Source: Sporichthyaceae bacterium (lineage in GTDB: Bacteria; Actinomycetota; Actinomycetes; Sporichthyales; Sporichthyaceae). From it: a DNA stretch of 37,150 bases. Each line of letters starts with the position of its first letter. Within the stretch, counting starts at the first letter, position 1. The stretch is from positions 1-37,150 of the forward strand of contig DASXPS010000214.1 of the NCBI GenBank assembly GCA_036493475.1. Direction: 5' to 3'. Below the pieces are notes generated by a model. That model worked only from the letters and a program-made list of their open reading frames with translations, did not search any database and was not told the DNA's origin. Shown here in pieces: positions 1-5,995 of this stretch. Position numbers and translations under genes: made by a program.

Positions 1-284
1 TGCTGGTGGTGCCCGGCCGGATGGTAGGACGGCGCCCCGTGCCCGAGGTGGGCATGGCGGACCAGGCCGAGCTCCTCGAGCAACTCCAGGGTGCGGTAGA
101 CGGTGGAGATGTTGATGCCGCTGGCGGTGCGTTGCACCTGCGTGGCGACCTGCTCGGGGGTGGCGTGTTCCAACTCCATCACCGCGGCCAACACCAGTTC
201 GCGTTGCGGGGTGAGCCGATAGCCCTTCTCCCGCAGGGTGACGCGCCAGTCCGGCTCGTCGTGGTGGGCGTGCGGCTCGGCCAT
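1..284 (-). CDS. Fur-family metal-responsive repressor (3' part missing)
   Basis: The frame opens with ATG at 284 and is still open at base 1, so 94 N-terminal codons are present. The protein shows the winged-helix core of the Fur family: LREKGYRLTPQRELVL near residues 17-32, then HATPEQVATQVQ and NISTVYRTLELLEELGLV, the recognition-helix region. It ends at AGHHQ, where the His-rich metal-binding loop normally begins, so the metal specificity (Fe, Zn, Ni or peroxide sensing) cannot be read. It follows nitrobindin by only a few bases on the same strand and is probably co-transcribed with it. From memory, streptomycetes also pair a FABP/nitrobindin gene with a Fur-type gene (Nur), which makes a Nur-like role possible but unproven. 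Family assignment is firm; subtype is open. Confidence 0.9.
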   Translation of the reverse strand, partial: MAEPHAHHDEPDWRVTLREKGYRLTPQRELVLAAVMELEHATPEQVATQVQRTASGINISTVYRTLELLEELGLVRHAHLGHGAPSYHPAGHHQ

Positions 285-286
285 CG

Positions 287-778
287 TCAGGCCCGTTCGA
301 GCTGCGCCGAGACGTGTGGCTGCAGAGGCAGCCCCATGGCCTCCATCTCGTACACCCACCCCAGCCGACCCTCGACCAGCCCGTAGAGCCGATGCCCGCG
401 CCGGTAGTCCTTCGCGGACTCCACCTTCACCACTTTGCGCGTGGCGATTTCGATGACCGGGCCGCGGATCTCGCCCTCCAGCGCCTCCAAGAAGCCGGTC
501 GGGTGGGTGAGCAGCACCTCGAGCACGCCCCCCTCACCGGGCCGCCAGAAGCCGGTCTCCATGGCCAGCGGGCGCAGCGGCTTCCCGTCCTCGTCCAGCG
601 CCCAGGTGCGGCTCGTGTAGTACAGGAACGGCTTGCCGTTCTGCGAGAACTCGATGCGCTGCCCGAACAGCGTGCGCTGGATCGTCGGGTACTCCACGAC
701 GCCCTCGCCCTCCCACGCGCCGAGCAGGAACGCCAGCGGCACGCAGAGCGGATGCAGGTCCGGCGGGATCTCGAACAC
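287..778 (-). CDS. Nitrobindin / FABP-like heme protein (peroxynitrite isomerase family)
   Basis: 163 residues from a GTG start at 778. The N-terminal LLGAWEGEGVVEYP is the GxWxGxG signature of the nitrobindin/THAP4 heme-binding beta-barrel family, and the C-terminal LQPHVSAQLER carries the His expected to be the proximal heme ligand. Members are small cytosolic ten-stranded barrels that hold ferric heme and scavenge or isomerise peroxynitrite or NO. The length matches the family (about 160-170). Mycobacterial relatives are Rv2717c and Rv0813c; the latter lies next to sseC/cysA, as this gene nearly does. The GTG lies four bases after the stop of a 31-codon ORF and the Fur gene follows closely, suggesting a three-gene operon. 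Family call is strong; the in vivo ligand is inferred. Confidence 0.9.
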   Translation of the reverse strand: MFEIPPDLHPLCVPLAFLLGAWEGEGVVEYPTIQRTLFGQRIEFSQNGKPFLYYTSRTWALDEDGKPLRPLAMETGFWRPGEGGVLEVLLTHPTGFLEALEGEIRGPVIEIATRKVVKVESAKDYRRGHRLYGLVEGRLGWVYEMEAMGLPLQPHVSAQLERA

Positions 779-781
779 CGG

Positions 782-877
782 TCAGCCCGTCCGCAGCAGA
801 CGCCAGGCCGCACGCAACGCGACGGTTGCCCCCAGCAGGGCGCCGGCGGCGAGCGCGCCGGCGAGCGCGGTGGTCAC
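782..877 (-). CDS. Predicted 31-residue single-pass membrane peptide
   Basis: GTG at 877 is preceded by GGGAGGACACC, a good ribosome-binding site, and opens a frame of 31 residues ending at 782. The peptide has an Ala/Leu/Gly-rich stretch of about 20 residues (ALAGALAAGALLGATVALRA) followed by a basic tail WRLLRTG, as in a single-pass membrane peptide with the positive end inside. The stop lies three bases before the nitrobindin start, so translation is probably coupled. No function can be assigned. Support comes from the RBS, the tight spacing and the hydrophobic profile; conservation could not be tested. Confidence 0.45.
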   Translation of the reverse strand: MTTALAGALAAGALLGATVALRAAWRLLRTG

Positions 878-1106
878 GGTGTCCTCCCGAGGGTTCGAGG
901 TCTGAGCTGAGTTTAGGCGGGTCGCGGGCGGGACGAAGGTGACACCACCGGAACTACGCGGACGAACCGTCAGCCCGGCGACATTCCCTTTCCGCAAAGG
1001 CCGTCCAGCGCGCTGACGCGTCCCGCGACCATGGCGCAGGGATGCAACCGGAGAGCGGCCGGTCGACGTATTAGGGGCAGGACCAACACCGGGAGACACC
1101 GCCTGC

Positions 1107-1625
1107 ATGGACCAGACCCGCCGCGATGATGAGTTCCGCCAGTACGTCCTGCACCGCCGCCCCGACCTGCTGCGCACCGCAACGCTGCTCGGCGCGGGCG
1201 ACCCTCACCTGGGCGAGGATCTCGTCCAGATCACCCTGACCAGGTTGTATGTGGCCTGGCCCCGGGTGCGGCCGCAGACCCGCGACGCCTACGTGCACCG
1301 CGCGTTGGTGAACGCGGCCATCGACGAAGGGCGTCGCCGCAAACGGCGCCCGGAGATCCCCACCGAGACGATGCCCGATCGGCCCGCGCCGGAACTGCCC
1401 GACGCGCTCACCGACGGCCCGCTGCGCGAGGCGCTGGGTGCACTGCCCAGCCGTATGCGCGCCGCGGTCGTGCTCGTGCACTGGCTCGACCTGGACACCG
1501 ACGCCGCCGCCGCCGCACTGGGCTGCCGGGCCGGGACCGTGAAGAGCCAGGCCTCGCGGGGTGTCGCCAAGTTGCGCATCCTGCTCGACGCCCACCCCTA
1601 CGCCACCTCCGGAGGTACCCGATGA
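1107..1625 (+). CDS. ECF sigma factor, SigE-like family
   Basis: 172 residues from ATG 1107 with GGGAG eight bases upstream. Region 2 is seen at residues about 15-80 (LLRTATLLGAGDPHLGEDLVQ, then TRLYVAWPRV and the basic ALVNAAIDEGRRRKRR). Region 4 is at about 105-160, with LPSRMRAAVVLVHWLDLDTDAA, then LGCRAGTVKSQASRGVAKL as the DNA-binding helix-turn-helix. The length and RRRKRR linker fit the actinobacterial 'SigE family' group of ECF factors. Its stop overlaps the ATG of the next gene as ATGA, so the two are translationally coupled. The downstream product has one membrane segment and is the likely regulator or partner. The regulon is unknown. Confidence 0.9.
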   Translation: MDQTRRDDEFRQYVLHRRPDLLRTATLLGAGDPHLGEDLVQITLTRLYVAWPRVRPQTRDAYVHRALVNAAIDEGRRRKRRPEIPTETMPDRPAPELPDALTDGPLREALGALPSRMRAAVVLVHWLDLDTDAAAAALGCRAGTVKSQASRGVAKLRILLDAHPYATSGGTR

Positions 1626-2317
1626 CCGACCTGCACCCCATGTTCGAGGACCTGGCCGGCACGTCCGGCCCGATCAACTCCGGCGTTCTGGACGCGGACC
1701 TGCTCCGCGGCCGGCGCGCCCTTCGCGCCCGTCGTCGCAACGTCCTGGCCGGCGGCACGTTCGCGTTGGCCGCCGTGGTCGGGGTGTCCGCCCTCTCGCT
1801 GGGCGGCTCCTCCGGCGCCTCCGCGCCGAACATCGCGGCTGCCCCGATCACCGCACCGGTGACCGTGCCGGTGCAAACCCCGCACATCTCCTTCGTCGCC
1901 TACACCGGCGACCAGGCGGCCCCCGGGTTCCGGGTCGACTCGATCCCCGACGGCTGGAAGATGCAGGGCGTCTCGCAGTACGCCCTCAACATCGTCCCGC
2001 CGGGCCTGCACACGGACATGAACAGCTTCGTCGGCAAGCTCGTGGTGATGCTGGAGTCCGCCGACGCCGACCCGAGCGACCTGTCCAACCTCCCGGACGG
2101 CATCACCGTCACCCACACCACGGTGGACGGCCGGCCGGCCGTGATTTTCAAGGAGGGGACGGACTCCACGGCCTCGGCCTCGCTGCACTGGACCGACGCC
2201 GCCGGGCACCGCATCGACGTGCAGTGGCCGCAGAGCGCCGGCTGGAGCGACAACGAGATGACCCAGTTCGCGACCGGCGTCCACGTGCTGGGCGCCGCCA
2301 AGGCGGGCCGGGGCTGA
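1622..2317 (+). CDS. Membrane-anchored protein coupled to the ECF sigma factor
   Basis: 231 residues, starting at an ATG that overlaps the sigma-factor stop. The N-terminal 40 residues are cytoplasmic with a basic RGRRALRARRRN just before one membrane helix (VLAGGTFALAAVVGVSALSL, about residues 41-60). A roughly 170-residue extracytoplasmic domain follows (GFRVDSIPDGWKMQGVSQY, later HRIDVQWPQSAGWSDNEM). The topology resembles an anti-sigma factor, but the short cytosolic part shows no zinc-binding HxxxCxxC motif. Such single-pass proteins commonly follow SigE-type ECF genes in actinomycetes. It could be an anti-sigma factor, a sensor or simply a target of the sigma factor; the sequence does not decide. 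Confidence 0.75.
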   Translation: MTDLHPMFEDLAGTSGPINSGVLDADLLRGRRALRARRRNVLAGGTFALAAVVGVSALSLGGSSGASAPNIAAAPITAPVTVPVQTPHISFVAYTGDQAAPGFRVDSIPDGWKMQGVSQYALNIVPPGLHTDMNSFVGKLVVMLESADADPSDLSNLPDGITVTHTTVDGRPAVIFKEGTDSTASASLHWTDAAGHRIDVQWPQSAGWSDNEMTQFATGVHVLGAAKAGRG

Positions 2318-2325
2318 GGTCGGCG

Positions 2326-2355
2326 ATGGCGCCCGCCGCATAGGTTGGGCGCCAT
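2326..2355 (+). promoter_or_regulatory. Hairpin over the dsrE-like start codon with a leaderless-type -10
   Basis: ATGGCGCCC (2326-2334) and GGGCGCCAT (2347-2355) form a perfect 9-bp inverted repeat with a 12-nt loop; the right arm contains the AT of the start codon. TAGGTT at 2341-2346 fits the actinobacterial -10 (TANNNT) and lies seven bases before ATG 2354, the spacing expected for a leaderless transcript. No Shine-Dalgarno sequence precedes the ATG. The repeat could also be a weak terminator for the upstream pair or an operator. Confidence 0.4.
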
Positions 2356-2716
2356 GAGCCGATCCCTCGTGGTCAAGGTCACCGCCGGCGCTGATGCACC
2401 GGAACGCTGCAGCCAGGCGTTCACGGTCGCCGCGGTGGCCGCCGCCTCGGGTGTCCCCGTTTCGCTGTGGCTGACCGGGGAGAGCGCTTGGTTCGCTCTC
2501 CCCGGTCGGGCCGCCGAGTTCGACTTGCCCCACGCGCAACCGCTGCCCGAACTGATCGACACCATTCTGACGTCCGGTCAGATCACCCTGTGCACCCAAT
2601 GCGCCGCCCGCCGCGACATCAAACCCGACGACGTCCTCCCCGGCATCCGCATCGCCGGCGCCGCCGTCTTCGTCACTGAGGCCCTCGCCGAAAACGCCCA
2701 AGCCCTCGTCTACTAG
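2354..2716 (+). CDS. DsrE-family protein
   Basis: 120 residues from ATG 2354. It begins SRSLVVKVTAGADAPERCSQ and contains VAAASGVPVSLWLTGESAWFAL, the Rossmann-like alpha/beta layout of the DsrE/YchN family. The later LCTQCAARRDI supplies two Cys three residues apart at the position of the family's reactive or metal-binding site, followed by IRIAGAAVFVTEAL. Relatives act in sulfur transfer or as small cytosolic oligomers of unknown role. Here it is the last gene before a hairpin repeat and may have its own leaderless promoter. The domain call is good; a sulfur-relay role is inferred only from the Cys pair and the sulfur genes 1.5 kb away. Confidence 0.75.
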   Translation: MSRSLVVKVTAGADAPERCSQAFTVAAVAAASGVPVSLWLTGESAWFALPGRAAEFDLPHAQPLPELIDTILTSGQITLCTQCAARRDIKPDDVLPGIRIAGAAVFVTEALAENAQALVY

Positions 2717-2735
2717 GGCGGGGCGGGCTGCGCTT

Positions 2736-2804
2736 CTCCCCCGAGTGTGTAGTTGCGCAGGCCATACGGGCCGTTAGAGCTGCATAACTGCACACTCGGG
2801 GGAG
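2736..2804. repeat. Long hairpin repeat, copy 1 (upstream of the DUF559-type gene)
   Basis: Two 25-nt arms (2736-2760 and 2780-2804) are inverted complements at 22 of 25 positions, separated by a 19-nt loop. The core reads CCCGAGTGTG then TAGTTGCGCAG on the left and CTGCATAACTG then CACACTCGGG on the right. The same structure, with the same loop length, recurs at 3781-3843 on the other side of the next gene. No poly-T tract follows, so it is not a plain intrinsic terminator. Confidence 0.85.
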
Positions 2805-2864
2805 TTGTGCACAGGCGAGGCGATTGCCTGCGCAAGGATCGCGGCGAACGGCAGGGTGTGCCGC

Positions 2865-3746
2865 ATGGTTGAGCACCCCAGACCCGGCGGCGCGTTCCCG
2901 AGCACCGACCGCGTGCGCCTCGGCATTACTCGAGGCGTATTGCAGGGACCGCGGTACCGGACGGTGCACCGGGGAGTCCACGTCGGCCGGGACGAACAGC
3001 TGGAACTCGAGGATCGCTGCCGCGCGCTCGGCCTCATCCTCGGACCCGACGCCGTCTTCAGTCATCACACCGCCGCCGCACTGCACGGTGCACCCGTTCC
3101 CGACGAGCCGTTGCTGCACATCAGCACCACGGCGACCGTCGAACCCCGCATCGACGGGGTCGTCGCTCACCGGCTGCGGGATGTGGGTCCGACTCACACA
3201 CTCAGCGGCCTGCGCCTCACCTCACCGGCCCGCACCTTCGTGGATCTCGCGGCGTTCCTGGACCTCACGAATCTCGTGTGCACCGGCGACGTGCTCGCCG
3301 TCCGAGAGACGGCCGGCGTGGCATCACTCCGTCGGCAGATCTTGCTGGGTGGTGGCCGGCGCGGTATTCGCCTGGCTCGTCGGGCGATCGAGTTGATCAA
3401 CCCACGATCGAAGTCGTACATGGAATCGAAGCTGCGCTTGATGCTTGTGCTCGCCGGGTTGCCGGAGCCGGACGTGAACAAGGACGTCTACGACGCGCGC
3501 GGCAAGAAGGTCGCCTGCCCGGATCTGTCGTGGCGACCGGTACTGCTCGGGCTGCAGTACGAGGGCAACCATCACCGCATCGACGCGCGCCAGTGGCATC
3601 GCGACATCGGCCGGGACGAAGACATGGTGGAACTGGGTTGGACGATCTTGCGCATCACCGCGGACGACGTCAACGTCACCCCGGCGGCCACCATCGTGCG
3701 CATTCGCCGCGTGTATGACCGACTGTCCCGCAAGCGCGCAGCATGA
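2865..3746 (+). CDS. AbiEi-like/DUF559 protein (VSR-type endonuclease fold)
   Basis: 293 residues if read from ATG 2865; upstream in-frame starts exist (TTG 2805, GTG 2856) but the first touches the hairpin. The N-terminal part (LGITRGVLQGPRYRTVHRGVHV) resembles the winged-helix start of AbiEi-type antitoxins. The C-terminal 110 residues match the VSR/DUF559 nuclease fold: SKSYMESKLR, GLPEPDVNKDVYD, CPDLSW (D220), then LQYEGNHHRIDARQWHRD and ELGWTILRIT. Many relatives have E-Y-D-G where this has Q-Y-E-G, so one acidic catalytic residue may be shifted or missing. No toxin gene is adjacent. The gene is flanked on both sides by matching hairpins, as expected of a small mobile or domesticated cassette. 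The fold is well supported; substrate and activity are unknown. Confidence 0.75.
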   Translation: MVEHPRPGGAFPSTDRVRLGITRGVLQGPRYRTVHRGVHVGRDEQLELEDRCRALGLILGPDAVFSHHTAAALHGAPVPDEPLLHISTTATVEPRIDGVVAHRLRDVGPTHTLSGLRLTSPARTFVDLAAFLDLTNLVCTGDVLAVRETAGVASLRRQILLGGGRRGIRLARRAIELINPRSKSYMESKLRLMLVLAGLPEPDVNKDVYDARGKKVACPDLSWRPVLLGLQYEGNHHRIDARQWHRDIGRDEDMVELGWTILRITADDVNVTPAATIVRIRRVYDRLSRKRAA

Positions 3747-3780
3747 TCGCGCCGCAGCGCCGCACCAGTCCTGCATAACT

Positions 3781-3843
3781 CTCCCGAGTGTGTAGTTGTG
3801 CAGGCTTAGCGGCCTGTTTGGGCTGCACAACTACACACTCGGG
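3781..3843. repeat. Long hairpin repeat, copy 2 (downstream of the DUF559-type gene)
   Basis: The arms at 3783-3803 and 3823-3843 are perfect 21-nt inverted complements around a 19-nt loop. The arm sequence (CCCGAGTGTGTAG, TTGTGCAG) matches copy 1 nearly base for base, and 12 of 19 loop positions also agree. An extra half-arm fragment, CTGCATAACT, lies directly before it at 3771-3780 and is identical to part of the right arm of copy 1. It sits between convergent gene ends and could serve as a bidirectional transcription stop. Confidence 0.9.
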
Positions 3844-3861
3844 TGACTACCGCACCCGCAC

Positions 3862-4164
3862 TCAGGCGGGGAGGGCGACCTCGACCTCGGCGATGCTGCC
3901 GATGGTGGCAGTTACGGCTTGGTCGGCCTTGGCGCCGGGGGCCAGGGTGCGCAGCGTCCACTCCCCCGGGCCGGCGAAGAACCGGAAGTGGCCGGTGGCG
4001 GAGGTGGGGACCTCCGCGGTGAACTCACCGGTGCGGTCCAGCAGCCGGACGTAGGCGCCGGCCACGGGTTGGCCGCCCTTGGTCACCACGCCCTGGATGA
4101 TCGCCTCCTTGCCGGGGTCCACGTTCGCGCCCAACGCCGGGCCACCCGCGGTCGCGCCGCACAT
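3862..4164 (-). CDS. sseC: SseC-like protein (DUF1416)
   Basis: 100 residues. After a short MCGATAGGPALG start comes a beta-sandwich, carboxypeptidase-regulatory-like fold: KEAIIQGVVTKGGQPVAGAYV, RLLDRTGEFTAEVPTSATG, HFRFFAGPGEWTLRTLAPG. This pattern and length match the DUF1416/SseC proteins (Rv0814c, Rv3118) that lie directly downstream of cysA thiosulfate sulfurtransferases. Its ATG overlaps the cysA stop by one base (TGATG), so the two are translationally coupled. The biochemical role is not established; the fixed pairing implies assistance to sulfur transfer, perhaps in thiolated-cofactor synthesis. Identification is strong, function inferred. Confidence 0.9.
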   Translation of the reverse strand: MCGATAGGPALGANVDPGKEAIIQGVVTKGGQPVAGAYVRLLDRTGEFTAEVPTSATGHFRFFAGPGEWTLRTLAPGAKADQAVTATIGSIAEVEVALPA

Positions 4165-5027
4165 CAGGCCACCCCGCCCTCGGGGTCACCGGGGTTGTCG
4201 CCCAGGGTGATCGGCACGCCGACCAGCGCGCCGTACTCGGTCCACGAGCCGTCGTAGTTGCGCACGTTGGTCTGGCCGAGCAGCTCGTGCAGCACGACCC
4301 AGGTGTGCGCCGAACGCTCGCCGATGCGGCAGTACGCGATGGTGTCCTTGCCGAAGTCCACGCCCGCGTCTTGATACAGCGCGGTGAGCTCGGCGTCGGA
4401 CTTGAACGTGCCGTCGTCATCGGCCGCCTTGGACCACGGAATGTTCACCGCGGTCGGCACGTGCCCGCCCCGCTGCGACTGCTCCTGCGGCAGGTGCGCC
4501 GGCGCCAGGATCCGCCCGGCGTACTCGTCCGGCGAACGCACGTCGATCAGGTTTTCCTTGCCCAGCGAGTCCAGCACGTCGGAGCGGAACGCGCGGATCG
4601 AGCGGTCCTGGGGCTTCGCGACGTACGTCGTGGCAGCACGCGAGGGCAGCTCAGTGACCTGCTCGCGGGAGTCCAGCTCCCACTTCTTGCGGCCACCGTC
4701 CAGCAGCTTCACATCACCGTGCCCGTAGAGCTTGAAGTACCAGTACGCGTAGGCCGCGAACCAGTTGTTGTTGCCGCCGTAAAGCACCACGGTGTGGTCG
4801 TTGCCGATGCCCCGGGAGGACAGCAACGCCTCGAACTGCTCCTTGGACACGAAGTCGCGGCGCACCGCGTCCTGCAGGTCCTGCTTCCAATCCAGGCGCA
4901 CCGCGTTGCGGATGTGCCCCTTCTCGTACGCGCTGGTGTCCTCGTCGACCTCGACGAGGACGACGCTCGGGTCGTCGAGATGTGCCTCGACCCAGTCGGC
5001 GTCGACGAGCACGTCATTGCGGCTCAT
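4164..5027 (-). CDS. cysA: Thiosulfate sulfurtransferase (two-domain rhodanese)
   Basis: 287 residues from ATG 5027, which has AGGAAA about nine bases upstream; an in-frame ATG at 5057 would add ten residues and is less likely. Two rhodanese domains are visible: an inactive N-terminal one (DDPSVVLVEVDEDTSAYEKG, HTVVLYGGNNNWFA) and an active C-terminal one (NLIDVRSPDEYAG, HVPTAVNIPWSKA). The catalytic loop is YCRIGERSAHTW with Cys233, the CRxGxR(S/T) loop of thiosulfate:cyanide sulfurtransferases and close to mycobacterial CysA2/CysA3. The enzyme moves sulfane sulfur from thiosulfate to acceptors in the cytosol. It forms an operon with sseC and follows a Cys-rich leader ORF that probably makes expression depend on cysteine supply. 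Confidence 0.95.
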   Translation of the reverse strand: MSRNDVLVDADWVEAHLDDPSVVLVEVDEDTSAYEKGHIRNAVRLDWKQDLQDAVRRDFVSKEQFEALLSSRGIGNDHTVVLYGGNNNWFAAYAYWYFKLYGHGDVKLLDGGRKKWELDSREQVTELPSRAATTYVAKPQDRSIRAFRSDVLDSLGKENLIDVRSPDEYAGRILAPAHLPQEQSQRGGHVPTAVNIPWSKAADDDGTFKSDAELTALYQDAGVDFGKDTIAYCRIGERSAHTWVVLHELLGQTNVRNYDGSWTEYGALVGVPITLGDNPGDPEGGVA

Positions 5028-5157
5028 GGCGAATGTTTCCTTCCTGACGATGGGCATGGTTCATCGATCCGCACACAGGGCGGAGGAGGATCAGACGGGG
5101 CAAGCACGACGCCGCAACGGCGTCAGCACGGGGAAGAGGACTCGCAGACCGCCTGAT

Positions 5158-5238
5158 TCAGGCGTGCGGACACAGGCAGCCGGCGACACGGCACAGATCC
5201 ACTGCGCGCCGCTTGGTGAGCTGCACATCCCACAACAT
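5158..5238 (-). CDS. Cys-rich leader peptide upstream of cysA-sseC
   Basis: ATG 5238 opens a 26-residue frame ending at 5158, about 130 bases before the cysA start. The peptide contains TKRRAVDLCRVAG followed by CLCPHA, so its three Cys codons (TGC, TGC, TGT) fall in the last eleven residues. The RR-x-VDL-x-RVA core is that of the short 'putative leader peptides' found before sulfur-metabolism genes in actinobacteria. In mycobacteria, leaderless polycysteine ORFs before the same cysA operon attenuate expression according to cysteine supply. A -10-like TAGGAT seven bases before the ATG supports leaderless translation. No Shine-Dalgarno is present. The motif match is specific; the attenuation mechanism here is inferred by analogy. 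Confidence 0.8.
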   Translation of the reverse strand: MLWDVQLTKRRAVDLCRVAGCLCPHA

Positions 5239-5245
5239 GCCCACG

Positions 5246-5251
5246 ATCCTA
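5246..5251 (-). promoter_or_regulatory. Probable -10 of the leader peptide/cysA operon
   Basis: On the minus strand TAGGAT ends seven bases before the A of the leader-peptide ATG, placing transcription start at or next to that A. A loose -35 candidate, TTGTGC, lies at 5276-5271. The promoter falls between the lmeA-like stop codon (5257) and the leader. Confidence 0.45.
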
Positions 5252-5256
5252 CGTTC

Positions 5257-5991
5257 TCAAGCGACGAACGGCACAAGCGCCCGGGGAAGCCGCGCCACCG
5301 GGAGCGCCGGCCCGGCCGCCGATTGATCCTTGCTGGACAGCGCGACGTTGTCCCCGGAGAAGCTGAAATGGAGTCCGTCGGCCTGCGGATCCAGCGTGAC
5401 GTTCAGATTCGGCGGGACGTCGCGCAAGGGCACCCGGATGTCCGGCACCTGACGCGCGGCGATGCCGGCGTCCCCGGTCTCCGAGATGTCCACCTGCTCC
5501 GGCTTGATCAGTAACGTCTCGCCCTCAATACGCGGCCGCCCGGACGCCGAGGCGGTCAGTTCTCGCCCCAGCACGGTGACCTCGGTGGTGATCCGCACCA
5601 GTCCCGACCCGCCGAAATCCACCCGCAATGGCTTGGCGGCCTCGGTCAGCGCGTCATAGGTGATCAACCCGTCGCCGGAGATCTGCTCGGTGGTGATCCC
5701 GTCGCCGTGTCGACTGACCCCGTGCAGGTCCGCGTGCAGCCGGGCGATCTGCACCTTCCCGCCGTCCGCATCCACGACGTCGATCACCGCATGCCGGATC
5801 CTGCCGCGCATCAGCTCGGTCAGGAACGGGAAGCCGCCCAGGTCCACATTCGGCCGATCCGGGGTGGACAGCGTCGTCTTGATCCGCCCGGCCGCCACCC
5901 GCTCCACCGCGAGCTGGCCCCCCCGGTCGGCGACCAGCGCCAACACGGCCAACACGATCAGCACGATCACGGTGATCTTTCCCAAGCGCAC
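5257..5991 (-). CDS. LmeA-like phospholipid-binding protein (DUF2993)
   Basis: 244 residues from GTG 5991, four bases after the stop of the preceding gene. One N-terminal membrane or signal segment (KITVIVLIVLAVLALVADR, residues 4-22) leads into an extracytoplasmic domain typical of DUF2993: NVDLGGFPFLTELMRGRIRH, then DADLHGV-type strands and a C-terminal half rich in beta structure (PNLNVTLDPQADGLHFSFSG). M. tuberculosis LmeA (Rv0817c), a periplasmic lipid-binding protein needed for mannan elongation of lipomannan, occupies the same position relative to cysA and glnR. The family call is good. Whether this organism makes lipomannan cannot be judged here, so the role is inferred from family and synteny. 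Confidence 0.8.
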   Translation of the reverse strand: MRLGKITVIVLIVLAVLALVADRGGQLAVERVAAGRIKTTLSTPDRPNVDLGGFPFLTELMRGRIRHAVIDVVDADGGKVQIARLHADLHGVSRHGDGITTEQISGDGLITYDALTEAAKPLRVDFGGSGLVRITTEVTVLGRELTASASGRPRIEGETLLIKPEQVDISETGDAGIAARQVPDIRVPLRDVPPNLNVTLDPQADGLHFSFSGDNVALSSKDQSAAGPALPVARLPRALVPFVA

Positions 5992-5995
5992 TGCG

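Noticed and set aside
950-971. ECF-type promoter GGAAC...GTC before the sigma factor
   Set aside because: The spacer is only 14 bases, shorter than usual for this class, and such short motifs are frequent by chance here.
2736-2804. Hairpin copy 1 read simply as an intrinsic terminator
   Set aside because: A near-identical copy with the same loop length lies on the other side of the next gene and no T-tract follows, so a repeat family is the better description.
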